NCBI RefSeq assembly: GCF_002872075.1
Contig: NZ_PGGU01000004.1
Location: 191,072-255,071, forward strand
Source of the DNA: Microbacterium aurantiacum
Lineage (GTDB): Bacteria; Actinomycetota; Actinomycetes; Actinomycetales; Microbacteriaceae
Direction of reading: 5' to 3'
Length of the DNA stretch: 64,000 bases
Position numbers and translations under genes: made by a program. Positions 38,473 through 47,988 of the stretch are shown here, piece after piece (the first letter of the stretch is position 1; every line of letters starts with the position of its first letter). Under the pieces are notes generated by a model that did not search any database, was not told the DNA's origin, and saw only the letters and a list, made by a program, of their open reading frames with translations.

Positions 38473-39945
38473 GTGACTGAAACCGTCGATGTCGTCCTGA
38501 TCGGTGGTGGCATCATGAGCGCCACCCTGGGTACTCTGCTGCACGAGCTGCAGCCGGAGTGGAAGATCGTCGCCTTCGAGCGACTCTCCGATGTCGCCCA
38601 GGAGAGCTCGAACCCGTGGAACAACGCGGGTACCGGCCACGCCGCCCTCTGCGAGCTGAACTACATGCCGCAGAACGCGAGCGGCCCGCTCGACCCCGCC
38701 AAGGCGGTGAACATCAACGAGCAGTTCCAGCAGAGCCGCCAGTTCTGGTCGTCACTGGTGGAGAAGGGCGTGCTCGACGAGCCGTCGACCTTCATCAACG
38801 CCACCCCGCACATGACCTTCGTGCGCGGCGAGAAGGATGTCGCCTACCTCAAGGAGCGCTACGAGGTGCTCAAGGAGCAGCCGCTGTTCGCCGGCATCGA
38901 GTACAGCGAGGACTCCCGCGTCATCAACAAATGGGCGCCGCTTCTCATGCAGCATCGCCGCAAGGGCGAGCCGTTCGCGGCCACCCGCGTCCCCGCCGGA
39001 ACCGACGTCGACTTCGGAGCCCTCACCCACCAGCTCTTCGACCACCTCACCGCCGACGGAGTCGATCTGCGGGTCAACCACGAGGTGCGCAGCCTGAAGA
39101 AGCAGAAGGACGGCGGCTGGCTGGTCAAGTACCGCAACTCCATCGGACGCACCCCGAACGAGGTGAAGGCCCGCTTCGTCTTCGTCGGCGCGGGTGGATG
39201 GGCGCTCAAGCTGCTGCAGAACTCGGGCATCCCGGAGATCAGAGGCTACGGCGTCTTCCCGATCGGCGGTCAGTTCCTCAAGACCACGAACCCGAAGGTC
39301 GTCGCCCAGCACAAGGCGAAGGTGTACTCGCAGGCCTCCGTCGGTGCTCCGCCCATGTCCGTGCCGCACCTGGACACCCGGGTCGTCGACGGGGAGTCGT
39401 CGCTGATGTTCGGCCCGTTCGCGACCTTCAGCCCGAAGTTCCTCAAGAAGGGCTCGATGCTCGACATCGTCACGCAGGTGCGCCCGCACAATCTGGTGCC
39501 GATGCTCCAGGTCGCGGTCAAGAACCCCGATCTCATCACGTACCTCGTCGGTGAGCTGATGAAGAACCATCGCAAGAAGGTCGACAGCCTGCGCATCTTC
39601 ATGCCGACCGCGAAGGATGAGGACTGGACCCTCATCGACGCGGGTCAGCGGGCCCAGGTGATGAAGAAGGACCCCGAGAAGGGCGGCATCCTGCAGTTCG
39701 GGACCGAGGTGATCTCCTCGTCCGACGGCAGCATCGCCGGTCTCCTCGGTGCATCTCCCGGTGCGTCGACCGCGGTGCCGATCATGCTGGGCCTGCTGAA
39801 GTCGTGCTTCCCCGAGCAGTACCCGAGCTGGGAGCCGGCGCTGCGTGAGCTGATCCCGACGTTCGGGGAGCAGCTCAACACGGACGCCGCTCTCGCCGAG
39901 AAGTCCACGGCGGCGACGGCGGCGACGCTCGGCATCAACGGCTGA
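38473..39945 (+). CDS. mqo: Malate:quinone oxidoreductase
   Basis: A 490-residue FAD-dependent, membrane-associated enzyme that oxidises malate to oxaloacetate and passes electrons to quinone. The FAD-binding N-terminus is VDVVLIGGGIMSATLGTLL, then SNPWNNAGTGHAALCELNY, which is characteristic. LDTRVVDGESSLMFGPFA and the end SPGASTAVPIMLGLLKSCF also match. GTG 38473 has TAGACT at 38461-38466, exactly 12 nt upstream, and TTCGGC at 38437 as a possible -35, so the mRNA is probably leaderless. It is followed after 7 nt by tdk. Confidence 0.96.
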   Translation: MTETVDVVLIGGGIMSATLGTLLHELQPEWKIVAFERLSDVAQESSNPWNNAGTGHAALCELNYMPQNASGPLDPAKAVNINEQFQQSRQFWSSLVEKGVLDEPSTFINATPHMTFVRGEKDVAYLKERYEVLKEQPLFAGIEYSEDSRVINKWAPLLMQHRRKGEPFAATRVPAGTDVDFGALTHQLFDHLTADGVDLRVNHEVRSLKKQKDGGWLVKYRNSIGRTPNEVKARFVFVGAGGWALKLLQNSGIPEIRGYGVFPIGGQFLKTTNPKVVAQHKAKVYSQASVGAPPMSVPHLDTRVVDGESSLMFGPFATFSPKFLKKGSMLDIVTQVRPHNLVPMLQVAVKNPDLITYLVGELMKNHRKKVDSLRIFMPTAKDEDWTLIDAGQRAQVMKKDPEKGGILQFGTEVISSSDGSIAGLLGASPGASTAVPIMLGLLKSCFPEQYPSWEPALRELIPTFGEQLNTDAALAEKSTAATAATLGING

Positions 39946-39952
39946 GGCCTCG

Positions 39953-40594
39953 GTGGCGAAGCTCTACTTCCGCTACGGCGCGATGAACTCGGGCAAGTCC
40001 ACGTCTCTCCTCCAAGCCGCGTACAACTATGAAGAGCGCGGCCAGCATGTGCTCCTGGCGAAGCCCGCGATCGACACCAAGGGCGCGACCCAGATCGAGA
40101 GCCGCCTCGGGATGACCCGCGAGGTCGACTTCCTGATCGGGCCGGAAGACGATGCGCGGGCCCTGTTCTCCGCCCACCGGGAGCGGATGCGGCATTCCGC
40201 CGACGATGAGCTGCTTCCGGGCGGCTCGGTCGACGTCGCCTGCCTGCTCGTCGACGAAGCCCAATTCCTGACCGCCGCGCAGGTCGACGACCTGTTCCGG
40301 ATCGCCGTCGACGACGGCATCCCGGTGATGGCCTACGGCATCCGCAACGACTTCCGCACGCAGGCGTTCCCGGGCTCTGCGCGGCTGCTCGCGATCGCGC
40401 ACTCTCTGGAGGAGCTGAAGACCATCTGCCGCTGCGGGCGCAAGGCGGTCTTCAACGGCCGCGTCATCGGCGGACGCTTCGTCTTCGACGGTGATCAGGT
40501 CGCGATCGACGGCGGAGGGGACCAGCTGGTCACGACCTACGAATCGCTGTGCGGCGCCTGCTACCTGGAAGAGTCCGGCGGCCGCTTGAGCTGA
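39953..40594 (+). CDS. tdk: Thymidine kinase
   Basis: A 213-residue type II thymidine kinase for salvage of thymidine. The P-loop is RYGAMNSGKSTSLLQAAYNY, Walker B is CLLVDEAQFLTAAQVDDLF with the catalytic Glu, and MAYGIRNDFRTQAFPGS forms part of the lasso region. The structural zinc site is seen as CRCGRKAVFNGR together with LCGACYLEE. The start is GTG 39953, 7 nt after mqo, so cotranscription is likely though there is no functional tie. The window also holds tmk, the next enzyme of the dTTP path. Confidence 0.93.
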   Translation: MAKLYFRYGAMNSGKSTSLLQAAYNYEERGQHVLLAKPAIDTKGATQIESRLGMTREVDFLIGPEDDARALFSAHRERMRHSADDELLPGGSVDVACLLVDEAQFLTAAQVDDLFRIAVDDGIPVMAYGIRNDFRTQAFPGSARLLAIAHSLEELKTICRCGRKAVFNGRVIGGRFVFDGDQVAIDGGGDQLVTTYESLCGACYLEESGGRLS

Positions 40595-40633
40595 GCTCCG
40601 GGCTTCGACTGCGGGGGCTGTCACGCGCGCTCT

Positions 40634-40661
40634 TGCGTGGTCTGACCACACAGGCTAACCT
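40634..40661 (+). promoter_or_regulatory. Promoter of lldR-lldD
   Basis: TTGCGT (40634-40639) and TAACCT (40656-40661) are separated by 16 nt. The first LldR-type operator overlaps the -35 and the second abuts the -10, an arrangement suited to autorepression. Confidence 0.45.
40637..40649. promoter_or_regulatory. LldR-type operator O1
   Basis: GTGGTCTGACCAC is a perfect palindrome around one central base. It fits the GntR/FadR-family pattern T-N-G-T-N3-A-C-N-A known for C. glutamicum LldR. It overlaps the putative -35. Confidence 0.7.
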
Positions 40662-40675
40662 GTGGTCAGACCACA
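40661..40675. promoter_or_regulatory. LldR-type operator O2
   Basis: TGTGGTCAGACCACA is a perfect 15-bp palindrome, centred 25 bp from O1, that fits the same pattern. It ends at the lldR Shine-Dalgarno (AGGAGG, 40675-40680), so a bound repressor would block both transcription and access to the start. Confidence 0.75.
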
Positions 40676-40684
40676 GGAGGACGG

Positions 40685-41437
40685 ATGTCGGAGCGCAGCG
40701 AGCCCGAGTCGGCGCCGCGCGCCTGGAGACTCGTGCTGGAGAGCGTCGAACGCGACCTCCTCGACGGGCGTCTCGGCCCCGGCGATCGCCTCGCATCGGA
40801 GCGCGACCTCGCGGCCGACCTGGGTGTCGGGCGGTCCAGCGTCCGTGAAGCGCTGCGGGTGCTCGAGGTGATGGGCCTGATCCGCACGGCCACCGGTTCC
40901 GGGCCGCAGTCCGGCGCGATCGTCATCGCCACGCCCACCGGCGGCCTGTCCACGCTGCTGCGGCTTCAGGTGGCCGCTCAAGGCTTCCCGCTGGCGGATG
41001 TCGTCCGCACACGCCTCGTCCTCGAGGACGCCGTCGTCACGGCTCTTGCAGGGGCGCAGGATCGCGATCTGTCCATCGCGCACCGGATGCTCGAAGCGAT
41101 GGATGCCCGCGATCTCAGCGCCTCGGAGTTCCTGGCCCTCGACGCGCAGCTGCACCTCGCTCTCGCGGAGTCCAGCGGCAACACCGTGATCGCCGCGATG
41201 ATGGGCGGTCTGCGTTCGGCCATCGAGTCGTACGTACAGGAGGGGGCGGCGGCGATATCCGACTGGGAAGCGATGTCCGGTCGGCTGCGCAGCGAGCACC
41301 GCGCCCTCGTCGCTGCGATCGATGCGGGCGAGACGGATGCCGCGCGCGCCCTCGTCCGCGACCACATCGCCGGCTATTACACGGCCACGGGCCTCACCCG
41401 ACGCGCCGATCCGCGCAACACCACGACCACCGACTGA
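40685..41437 (+). CDS. lldR: GntR/FadR-family regulator, LldR-like
   Basis: A 250-residue FadR-subfamily regulator. The winged helix is seen in [20 protein letters not shown] and [15 protein letters not shown]. The C-terminal FCD domain is helical with the metal/effector residues in [18 protein letters not shown] and [13 protein letters not shown]. Two near-identical palindromes in its promoter match the LldR consensus, and the next gene encodes a lactate dehydrogenase of the C. glutamicum LldD type. Together these make it very likely a lactate-responsive repressor of itself and lldD. AGGAGG precedes ATG 40685. Confidence 0.85.
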   Translation: MSERSEPESAPRAWRLVLESVERDLLDGRLGPGDRLASERDLAADLGVGRSSVREALRVLEVMGLIRTATGSGPQSGAIVIATPTGGLSTLLRLQVAAQGFPLADVVRTRLVLEDAVVTALAGAQDRDLSIAHRMLEAMDARDLSASEFLALDAQLHLALAESSGNTVIAAMMGGLRSAIESYVQEGAAAISDWEAMSGRLRSEHRALVAAIDAGETDAARALVRDHIAGYYTATGLTRRADPRNTTTTD

Positions 41438-41447
41438 GAGGAACACC

Positions 41448-42707
41448 ATGGTCACGCGCCAGGTTCCCAATCCCGCCGAGCTCTTCGAGCTGATGAAGTT
41501 CAAGAAGCCGGAGCTGAACGGCCGGAAGCGCCGCCTCGATGCGGCGTTGACGATCGGCGATCTGCGCCTCATCGCCAAGCGCCGCACTCCGAAGGCCGCC
41601 TTCGACTACACCGACGGCGCCGCCGAAGGCGAACTCTCGCTGACGCGCGCGCGTCAGGCGTTCCAGGACATCGAGTTCCACCCCGGCATCCTGCGGCCCG
41701 CGCCGGACGTCGACACATCGGTGGAGATCCTCGGGGGCCCGAGTGCGCTGCCGTTCGGCATCGCACCGACCGGGTTCACGCGTCTCATGCAGACCGAAGG
41801 CGAGTCGGCCGGCGCCGGTGCGGCAGCTGCCGCAGGCATCCCGTTCACCCTGTCCACCCTCGGCACCACATCGATCGAAGGCGTGAAGGCGGTGAATCCG
41901 CACGGGCGCAACTGGTTCCAGCTGTATGTCATGCGCGATCGCGAGATCTCCTACGAGCTCACCCGCCGGGCTGCCGCCGCCGGGTTCGATACCCTGCAGT
42001 TCACGGTGGACACCCCGGTCGCCGGTGCCCGCCTCCGTGACAAGCGCAACGGATTCTCGATCCCGCCGCAGTTGACGCTCGGCACCATCATCGATGCGAT
42101 GCCTCGGCCGTGGTGGTGGTACGACTTCCTCACCACGCCCAAGCTCGAGTTCGCCTCGTTGAGCACCACCGGAGGTACCGTCGGCGAACTGCTGGATGCC
42201 GCGATGGACCCGACCATCAGTTACGCCGATCTCGCGGTGATCCGCGACATCTGGCCCGGCAAGATCGTCATCAAAGGCGTGCAGACCGTGGAGGATGCGC
42301 TGAAGCTGCGCGATGAGGGAGTCGACGGCATCGTGCTGTCCAATCACGGCGGCCGGCAGCTCGATCGTGCTCCGATCCCGTTCCACCTGCTGCCCTCGGT
42401 GCGTTCGGCGGTGGGAGACGACTTCACGGTGATGATCGACACCGGCATCATGAACGGGGCCGACATCGTGGCCTCGGTCGCACTCGGCGCCGACTTCACC
42501 CTGATCGGCCGCGCCTACCTGTACGGCCTGATGGCCGGCGGGCGCGCGGGCGTCGACCGCACGATCGACATCCTGCGTGGCGAGATCGTGCGCACGATGC
42601 GGCTGCTCGGCGTCTCCACGCTGGCCGAGCTGGAGCCCGGCCACGTCACCCAGCTGCAGCGGTTGGTGCCGGTGGCCCGGCCCACCGCTCAGGTGCCTGC
42701 GCGCTGA
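41448..42707 (+). CDS. lldD: L-lactate dehydrogenase (quinone), FMN-dependent
   Basis: A 419-residue FMN alpha-hydroxy-acid dehydrogenase. The N-terminus ([19 protein letters not shown], then [20 protein letters not shown]) closely resembles C. glutamicum LldD, which oxidises L-lactate to pyruvate and feeds the quinone pool. The catalytic His300 lies in [15 protein letters not shown], and the FMN site has [15 protein letters not shown] and [16 protein letters not shown]. The frame is open upstream, but ATG 41448, 10 nt after lldR with GAGAGGA in front, starts at the conserved N-terminus. It forms an operon with lldR and should be induced by lactate. Confidence 0.9.
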   Translation: MVTRQVPNPAELFELMKFKKPELNGRKRRLDAALTIGDLRLIAKRRTPKAAFDYTDGAAEGELSLTRARQAFQDIEFHPGILRPAPDVDTSVEILGGPSALPFGIAPTGFTRLMQTEGESAGAGAAAAAGIPFTLSTLGTTSIEGVKAVNPHGRNWFQLYVMRDREISYELTRRAAAAGFDTLQFTVDTPVAGARLRDKRNGFSIPPQLTLGTIIDAMPRPWWWYDFLTTPKLEFASLSTTGGTVGELLDAAMDPTISYADLAVIRDIWPGKIVIKGVQTVEDALKLRDEGVDGIVLSNHGGRQLDRAPIPFHLLPSVRSAVGDDFTVMIDTGIMNGADIVASVALGADFTLIGRAYLYGLMAGGRAGVDRTIDILRGEIVRTMRLLGVSTLAELEPGHVTQLQRLVPVARPTAQVPAR

Positions 42708-42717
42708 GGCCCGTCGG

Positions 42718-43494
42718 TCAGCGGACCCGCTCTGCGGGGTCCAGCGTCGCCAGCAGCTCGTCGAGCTTCTCGGCGGTGTCCTCCCAGCCGTCCACGGCCA
42801 CGGAGGGCACGCCGAGGGCGAGTACGGGGTAGTCGTTGCCGCCCTCGTCGAGGCGGTCGCCGTAGAACAGCATGCTGGACAGCGGGATGCCGGTGTGCTC
42901 GGTGAGTTGCTGCATCCCGTACGCCTTGTCGATACCGGCGCGGGTGATGTCGATCGACGTCGATCCGCCGGAGCGCACCTCGAGCCCTGGGAGGCGGGCG
43001 GCTACGGCGTCGCGCAGCGCTGCGCGCTTGACCTCGGTCGGGTCCCATGCGTGCTTCGCATCGCGAGGGGCCTGTTGACCGAGAGCGGAGAAGGTGATCT
43101 GCGAGCCACGGTCCTCGAGGATCTCGCCCCAGGGTGACGTCTCCCAGTAGCCGAGCCGTTCGGCCTCCTCACGCAGGGCGGTGAGGGCGCCGGACTTCTC
43201 GTCGTCGGAGAGGTCGTGCGCATAGACGAGGTCGAAGCCGGACCCGTCGTGGCGGAGGTAGCGGGTGCCGCAGGTCGGCAGCAGGTGCAGGCGGGCCAGG
43301 GACGCGGCATCCGCCTCGCCGAGCTGGGCGATCACCTGCGAGCGGAACTGCTCCTCGTTGCCACCGGAGATGATGGCGACGTCCACCGAGCGCAGCAACG
43401 CGCGCAGGAGGTCGGCGATGCGGGGGCTGATCGCTCCCTTGGACGGAGCGAGAGTGTCATCGAGGTCGAAGGCGACGAGGGCGGGCGCGGTCAT
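42718..43494 (-). CDS. HAD-superfamily IIB hydrolase
   Basis: A 258-residue cytosolic phosphatase or mutase-like protein. HAD motif I is LVAFDLDDTLAPSKGAIS, motif II is VAIISGGNEEQFRSQVI, and motif III/IV is DKAYGMQQLTEHTG with LFYGDRLDEGGNDYPV. A type IIB cap lies between motifs II and III (SGGSTSIDITRAGIDKAYG). The overall pattern is close to eukaryotic-type phosphomannomutases and sucrose/mannosylglycerate phosphatases; the substrate is unknown. It overlaps the upstream VanZ gene by 4 nt on the same strand, so the two are translationally coupled. Confidence 0.85.
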   Translation of the reverse strand: MTAPALVAFDLDDTLAPSKGAISPRIADLLRALLRSVDVAIISGGNEEQFRSQVIAQLGEADAASLARLHLLPTCGTRYLRHDGSGFDLVYAHDLSDDEKSGALTALREEAERLGYWETSPWGEILEDRGSQITFSALGQQAPRDAKHAWDPTEVKRAALRDAVAARLPGLEVRSGGSTSIDITRAGIDKAYGMQQLTEHTGIPLSSMLFYGDRLDEGGNDYPVLALGVPSVAVDGWEDTAEKLDELLATLDPAERVR

Positions 43495-43967
43495 GATGCT
43501 TCCAGATTAGGCGACGGCGGCTGCGAAGATCGTGAGGCGAACAGCAGCGTGCAGGCGATGGCGAGAGCGACACCGGCGGTGGCGCCGATGGAGTTGGCGA
43601 CGACGTCGTTCACGGTCGCTGCGCGATGAGGAAGTGCCACGCGCTGGATTCCTTCGATCATGACCGATATCGCGGGACCGGTGAGGAGCGACAGCACCCA
43701 GACCCGTCGGGGGAGGAGCACGAAGGCGAGGGCGCCGACGGGTACGAAGACGAGAACGTTCGCGAGGACTTCGAGCTCGGTGAAACCCAGCCGGTTCCAA
43801 CCCAGCTGGTGGACCTCCTCGACGACGCGGTCGAGGAGGTTCGGCATCCGATCCTCGATGCGAGGAGGCGTCAGCGTGAGCATCGCGAGAGCGGCGAAGA
43901 GGAGGAGGCCGACGATGGCAGCTACGCCACGGGTGATCCGGCGGGGTGGCGGGAGCAGGTCTCTCAT
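43491..43967 (-). CDS. VanZ-family membrane protein
   Basis: A 158-residue protein with four membrane helices. The VanZ-like core is seen in NRLGFTELEVLANVLVFVPV and VMIEGIQRVALPHRAATVND, ending in VVANSIGATAGVALA. VanZ raises teicoplanin resistance in enterococci, but most chromosomal members have unknown roles. ATG 43967 is chosen because GAGAGGGA precedes it and because the frame further upstream runs through tRNA-Pro. It overlaps the HAD gene downstream (ATGA). Confidence 0.85.
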   Translation of the reverse strand: MRDLLPPPRRITRGVAAIVGLLLFAALAMLTLTPPRIEDRMPNLLDRVVEEVHQLGWNRLGFTELEVLANVLVFVPVGALAFVLLPRRVWVLSLLTGPAISVMIEGIQRVALPHRAATVNDVVANSIGATAGVALAIACTLLFASRSSQPPSPNLEAS

Positions 43968-43995
43968 GCGTCCCTCTCGCCGATGCGGATACGAG

Positions 43996-44020
43996 GAAGG
44001 CCGCCTCGAGGGCGGCCTTC
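43996..44020 (-). terminator. Terminator of tRNA-Pro
   Basis: GAAGGCCGCC (43996-44005) and GGCGGCCTTC (44011-44020) form a perfect 10-bp stem with a 5-nt loop, about 10 nt downstream of the tRNA 3' end. The T-run is weak. Confidence 0.7.
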
Positions 44021-44028
44021 CGGTGTTA

Positions 44029-44106
<78 letters not shown>

Positions 44107-44135
44107 TTTTGCAACCCTCCGAGTCTACAGTGAAA

Positions 44136-45083
44136 TCACCGTGACGCCGAATCGTGCTCCCGCGCCGTCAGGGTGAGCAGCGTCGCCTCGGGGCGGCACG
44201 CGAACCGGACGGGGGCGTAGATCGAATGCCCGCATCCGGCACTGACGTTCAGCGGCACGCTCCGCCCGTCGAGCGTCCAGGTGCTGAGCCCCTTCGCCTG
44301 CTTCAGCGGAATGTCGCAGTTCGCGACCAAGGCGCCGTATCCGGGAAGGCAGACCTGACCGCCATGGGTGTGACCGCCGAAGATGGCGTCGGCATCCAGG
44401 CCGATGAAGCCGTTGAGCACCCGCTGATACGGAGCATGTGTGACTCCGAGAACCGAGGTGCCGGCATCGCGCGGTCCCAGAGCAGCGAGAGCCTCGGGCA
44501 GGTCCTCGAGTCGATCCCAGTCGCGGTGGGCATCGCTGACGCCGAAGGCGTCGATGGTGTCGCCGGCGATCGTGAGGCGCGCGGCGGCGTTGTTGAGATC
44601 GGTCCAGCCGAGCTCGTCGGTGAAGTACGCATCCATCGCGTCGGTGTCGAGCATCTCCGGCTCGTGGTGACGCTGTGACGGGCCCGCGAAATACCGCAGC
44701 GGATTGCGCGGAGATGGTGCCTGGATGTCGTTCGAGCCGTGTACGAAAACGCCGGGGACACCAGCGAACGGCGCGAAGGCGCGCCGGATGCCGGCCAGCC
44801 CGTCACGATGGCCCAGGTTGTCGCCCGTGTTGACGATCAGGTCGGGTTTCAGCTGCGCGAGCGAAGCCAGCCAGTCCTGCTTGCGGTGCTGCCACGGCGC
44901 CATGTGGGCGTCGGAGATGTGCAGCACCCGGATCGGCGCCGAGCCCGGCGCGAGAGCAGGGGCCGTCACGTCGCGCACCGTGAAGAGGTATCGCTCGATG
45001 CCGATGCCCCACACGGCTGCGGCCGCGCCGAGGGCCCCCACCGCACCGAGGGCGACGAGGGCCGGGTGCGCGCTTACTCGCAC
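44136..45083 (-). CDS. Metallophosphoesterase, membrane-anchored
   Basis: A 315-residue calcineurin-like phosphoesterase. One N-terminal membrane helix (residues ~8-28) likely anchors it outside the membrane. Metal-binding motifs are [27 protein letters not shown] and [13 protein letters not shown]. The third motif usually reads G-N-H-D/E; here it is G-S-N-D, so the catalytic His is replaced in register, which is common in this YkuE-like group. The start is GTG 45083 and overlaps the PBP gene's 3' end by 10 nt, so it is cotranscribed with it. Substrate and cell-wall role are inferred only. Confidence 0.88.
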   Translation of the reverse strand: MRVSAHPALVALGAVGALGAAAAVWGIGIERYLFTVRDVTAPALAPGSAPIRVLHISDAHMAPWQHRKQDWLASLAQLKPDLIVNTGDNLGHRDGLAGIRRAFAPFAGVPGVFVHGSNDIQAPSPRNPLRYFAGPSQRHHEPEMLDTDAMDAYFTDELGWTDLNNAAARLTIAGDTIDAFGVSDAHRDWDRLEDLPEALAALGPRDAGTSVLGVTHAPYQRVLNGFIGLDADAIFGGHTHGGQVCLPGYGALVANCDIPLKQAKGLSTWTLDGRSVPLNVSAGCGHSIYAPVRFACRPEATLLTLTAREHDSASR

Positions 45084-47650
45084 GAGACCGCGATCGGCGT
45101 GCTCTTCTTCGCCGCCGTGCCCGCCGCTGGGCTGGTCGCCTTCACGACCGCTTCCGGGGGGTTGCAGGACTTGTCGAACGAGATCGACTTGAATCCGGCG
45201 GCGATCAGCGCGGCCTGGGCGGCAGCCTTGGCTTGACCCTTCACATCAGGCACGGTCGCACCCTGCGCGTTGCTCGGCGAGATCGTGATCGTGCCGCCGC
45301 TGGGGGCCTGTCCCTGCGGATCCTGCGCCGCGACGACGTTGGCCGGCTTGTCGCTGTCGACGGGAGCGCCGACGGACACGGAGAATCCGGCTTCCTCAAG
45401 GATCGCGGTCGCTTCGTCGACTGTCTTGTCGACCACGTTCGGCACGTTGGTCAGCACCTGGCGGAGGAGGTTTCCGTCGGGCTCCGGGAACGAGTCGCCG
45501 CCGTAGACGTCGTTGGCAGCGCCCTGGATGTCCCGCGCGAGGCCATAGCGGACGTTGTTCAGCGATGTGCCGTTCCACTCATACCTGTTCAGCGGCTCGA
45601 GACCCTGGATGTTGCCCACCCACACCGCGGTCGTGACCTTGGTGCTCGACTCGACGAGCATGGTGTGCTCCGCCTCGGCGGTTCCGGTCTTGCCGATCAC
45701 AGGAATGCCGTCGTCGGGGTTGGCGCCGGAGCCGGTGCCGCCCTCCATCACGCCGCGGAGGGCGTAGGCGGCGGTGGCGGCCACCTCAGGGGTGAGCTGC
45801 TGAGTGCATGTCGTCGCCGGAATCGGGAGGTCGGCGCCGTCGCGTCCGACGACCCGGTCGATCGCCTTCGGCTCGCAGAAGATGCCCTTGTTGGCGACGG
45901 CGGCGTACGCTCCGGCCATCTGCAGGGGAGGGATGCTCTTGGAACCGAGCACGGCAGGGAAGGGCGCGTTGGGCGCATCGCCGTCGAACTCGGGCTGAGT
46001 GACATCGACACCGTTGCCGTAGTGCACGCCGAGCTTCTTGGCGACCTCGTTGATCTCGCAGAGGTCGAGCTGCTGCGCCATCGCCAGGAAGCCGGTGTTC
46101 AGCGAGGAGGCGGTGAACTGACGCACGCTCTGCACGCCGCCGCGCCCGCTGCCGAAGTTCTCGATCTTCGCCGCGTTCGGCACCTTCTGGCCGCAGATCG
46201 TGAAGGGGGTGAACGTCTTGACGCGGCCATCGAGCACCTGGTTGACCGAGTGGCCTGTCTCCAGCCAGCGGAGCAGGGTGAAGAGCTTGTACGTGGAACC
46301 GGTCGAGAAGCCGCCGCCGCCGCCGTGGGCCCGGTCGGCTGCGAAAACCACGCCGGACTCGCCGTTGGCGAGGTTGGCGCTCGTGGTCTCGTTGAACACG
46401 GTGTTCTGCGCCATCGCGAGGATGCGGCCGGTGCTGGCCTCGACCGAGACGCCGGTGCCGCCGACGAGGATGCCGGGCAGCGTCTGCGGCACCTGCGACC
46501 TCACGGCGTCGATGGCCGTCTGCTGCACACGCATATCGAGAGTCGTGTAGATCTGCATGCCGCCGAGGCGCAGGTTCGTGCGGCGCTCCTCCGGGGTGGC
46601 GCCGAAGGCGGGATCGTTCTCGACGATCGACTTCGCATACTGGCAGAAGTAGGCGTTGTCTCCTGCAGCGGCGCAGCCCTGAACGGGCTGGGTGATCACC
46701 GGGGTGATCGGCTCAGCGAAGGCCTGATCGTGCTGCTCCTGGGTGATCTTCCCATCCTTGAGCAGGCGATCGAGCACGTAGTCACGGCGATCCTTCGCCT
46801 TCGAGTAGCCGTCTGCCGCGCTGTTGACAGCGACCTCGCCCACGGTCGCGGTGCCCTCGGGCAGATCGATCCGGTAGTAGTTCGGGTTCTGCACCATGCC
46901 GGCCAGAGTGGCGGCCTGCGTGAGCGTGAGGTTGGCTGCGCTGGTGGAGAAGTAGTAGTTCGCGGCGGCCTCGATGCCGTACACGGTTCCGCCGAAGTTG
47001 GCGATGTTCAGATACCCGAGGAGGATGTCGTTCTTCGGCACCTCCTTCTCGATCTGGATCGCGAAGCGCATCTCCTGCAGCTTTCGCTTGATGCCGTCGC
47101 TGCCGGTCGCATTCGTGGCGTCGAGCCAGCACTGCTCGAGTTCGTCCGCGTAGGTCTCGGACTCGGGATCGGCGTCCTGCTCGCACTCCTGGATCAGCAC
47201 GTTCTTCACGTACTGCTGGCTGATGGTCGACGCACCGCGGGACGAGGTGCCCCTGACGTTGTCGACGATGGCCTTCACCGTGGCACCGAGGTTGACGCCG
47301 CCGTGGCTGTAGAAGCTCTTGTCCTCACTGGAGAGCACCGCCTCGAACATCACCGGAGCCACCTGCTCGTACGTGACGGGGATGCGGTTCTGCTCGAAGA
47401 CCGACGCCATCTTGAACGGGGCGCCGTCGGGTCCCGTCGCGTAGAAGGTGGTCTGCTCCATCGGCGACGACGGGTCGAGGTTCGAGGGGAGCTCGTCGAA
47501 GAGCGTCAGGGCCTGGGTGCCGGCGAGGCCGGTCATCGCGAGGACCGGGGTGACGGTGGCGGTGACCAGAAGGCCGGCGACGGCGCTGAGCCCGACGAGC
47601 CCGAGGAGGCCGCCGAGCACGCCTTTCACCGTGCGATTCGTTTGAGGCAT
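45074..47650 (-). CDS. Class A penicillin-binding protein with PASTA domains
   Basis: An 858-residue bifunctional peptidoglycan synthase. After one membrane helix (residues ~10-35) comes the GT51 transglycosylase domain with VLSSEDKSFYSHGGVNLGA and RGASTISQQYVKNVL. The transpeptidase domain has the SxxK motif in GSTYKLFTLL, SLNTGF and the KTG motif in VIGKTGTAEAEHTML. Two C-terminal PASTA repeats follow (VPNVVDKTVDEATAILEEAG; VPDVKGQAKAAAQAALIAAG), ending in a Cys-containing tail. ATG 47650 is chosen because TACGAT lies 13 nt upstream, matching the leaderless pattern seen elsewhere, and homologues begin near MPQTNRT. It is related to PonA of actinobacteria. Confidence 0.93.
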   Translation of the reverse strand: MPQTNRTVKGVLGGLLGLVGLSAVAGLLVTATVTPVLAMTGLAGTQALTLFDELPSNLDPSSPMEQTTFYATGPDGAPFKMASVFEQNRIPVTYEQVAPVMFEAVLSSEDKSFYSHGGVNLGATVKAIVDNVRGTSSRGASTISQQYVKNVLIQECEQDADPESETYADELEQCWLDATNATGSDGIKRKLQEMRFAIQIEKEVPKNDILLGYLNIANFGGTVYGIEAAANYYFSTSAANLTLTQAATLAGMVQNPNYYRIDLPEGTATVGEVAVNSAADGYSKAKDRRDYVLDRLLKDGKITQEQHDQAFAEPITPVITQPVQGCAAAGDNAYFCQYAKSIVENDPAFGATPEERRTNLRLGGMQIYTTLDMRVQQTAIDAVRSQVPQTLPGILVGGTGVSVEASTGRILAMAQNTVFNETTSANLANGESGVVFAADRAHGGGGGFSTGSTYKLFTLLRWLETGHSVNQVLDGRVKTFTPFTICGQKVPNAAKIENFGSGRGGVQSVRQFTASSLNTGFLAMAQQLDLCEINEVAKKLGVHYGNGVDVTQPEFDGDAPNAPFPAVLGSKSIPPLQMAGAYAAVANKGIFCEPKAIDRVVGRDGADLPIPATTCTQQLTPEVAATAAYALRGVMEGGTGSGANPDDGIPVIGKTGTAEAEHTMLVESSTKVTTAVWVGNIQGLEPLNRYEWNGTSLNNVRYGLARDIQGAANDVYGGDSFPEPDGNLLRQVLTNVPNVVDKTVDEATAILEEAGFSVSVGAPVDSDKPANVVAAQDPQGQAPSGGTITISPSNAQGATVPDVKGQAKAAAQAALIAAGFKSISFDKSCNPPEAVVKATSPAAGTAAKKSTPIAVSCE

Positions 47651-47763
47651 ACGCTTGATCGTAGGGGAGTTCCCTGAAAACAGCCTTTGACGGGCGCGCA
47701 CGCCTTCTTCGGGTTCTCTGAGCCTGCCGAAGATGAAGAAGCGCCCGAATCGACAGGAGTGCC

Positions 47764-47988
47764 ATGACCACGTGGGAGTACCTCACCACGCCGCTGCTCA
47801 TCCACAACACCGCAGCCATCCTCAACAATTGGGGAAAGCAGGGCTGGGAGCTCGTGCAGGTCGTGCAGGGCCCCGAGGGCGGGCTCGTCGCCTACCTCAA
47901 GCGGCCGATCACGACGGATGCCGCGGCCAACGCCGGCCTCGCCGCTGCGGCCGAGGCCTCGCGCCAGTTCGAAGGCGGCGCGGCATGA
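47764..47988 (+). CDS. DUF4177 domain-containing small protein
   Basis: A 74-residue cytosolic protein. The sequence WEYLTTPLLIHNTAAILNNW and GKQGWELVQVVQGPEGGLVA matches DUF4177, a small alpha/beta domain of unknown function in which the G-x-x-G-W-E-L motif is conserved. A 22-residue Ala-rich tail follows. AGGAG precedes ATG 47764. It overlaps the RidA gene by 4 nt, so the two are coupled. It is divergent from the PBP gene. Confidence 0.88.
   Translation: MTTWEYLTTPLLIHNTAAILNNWGKQGWELVQVVQGPEGGLVAYLKRPITTDAAANAGLAAAAEASRQFEGGAA

Noticed and set aside
45233..47677. Plus-strand open frame of 814 codons opposite the penicillin-binding protein
   Set aside because: The opposite strand encodes a clear PBP1 with catalytic motifs. 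The 814-codon translation is Gly/Arg/His-rich without domains.
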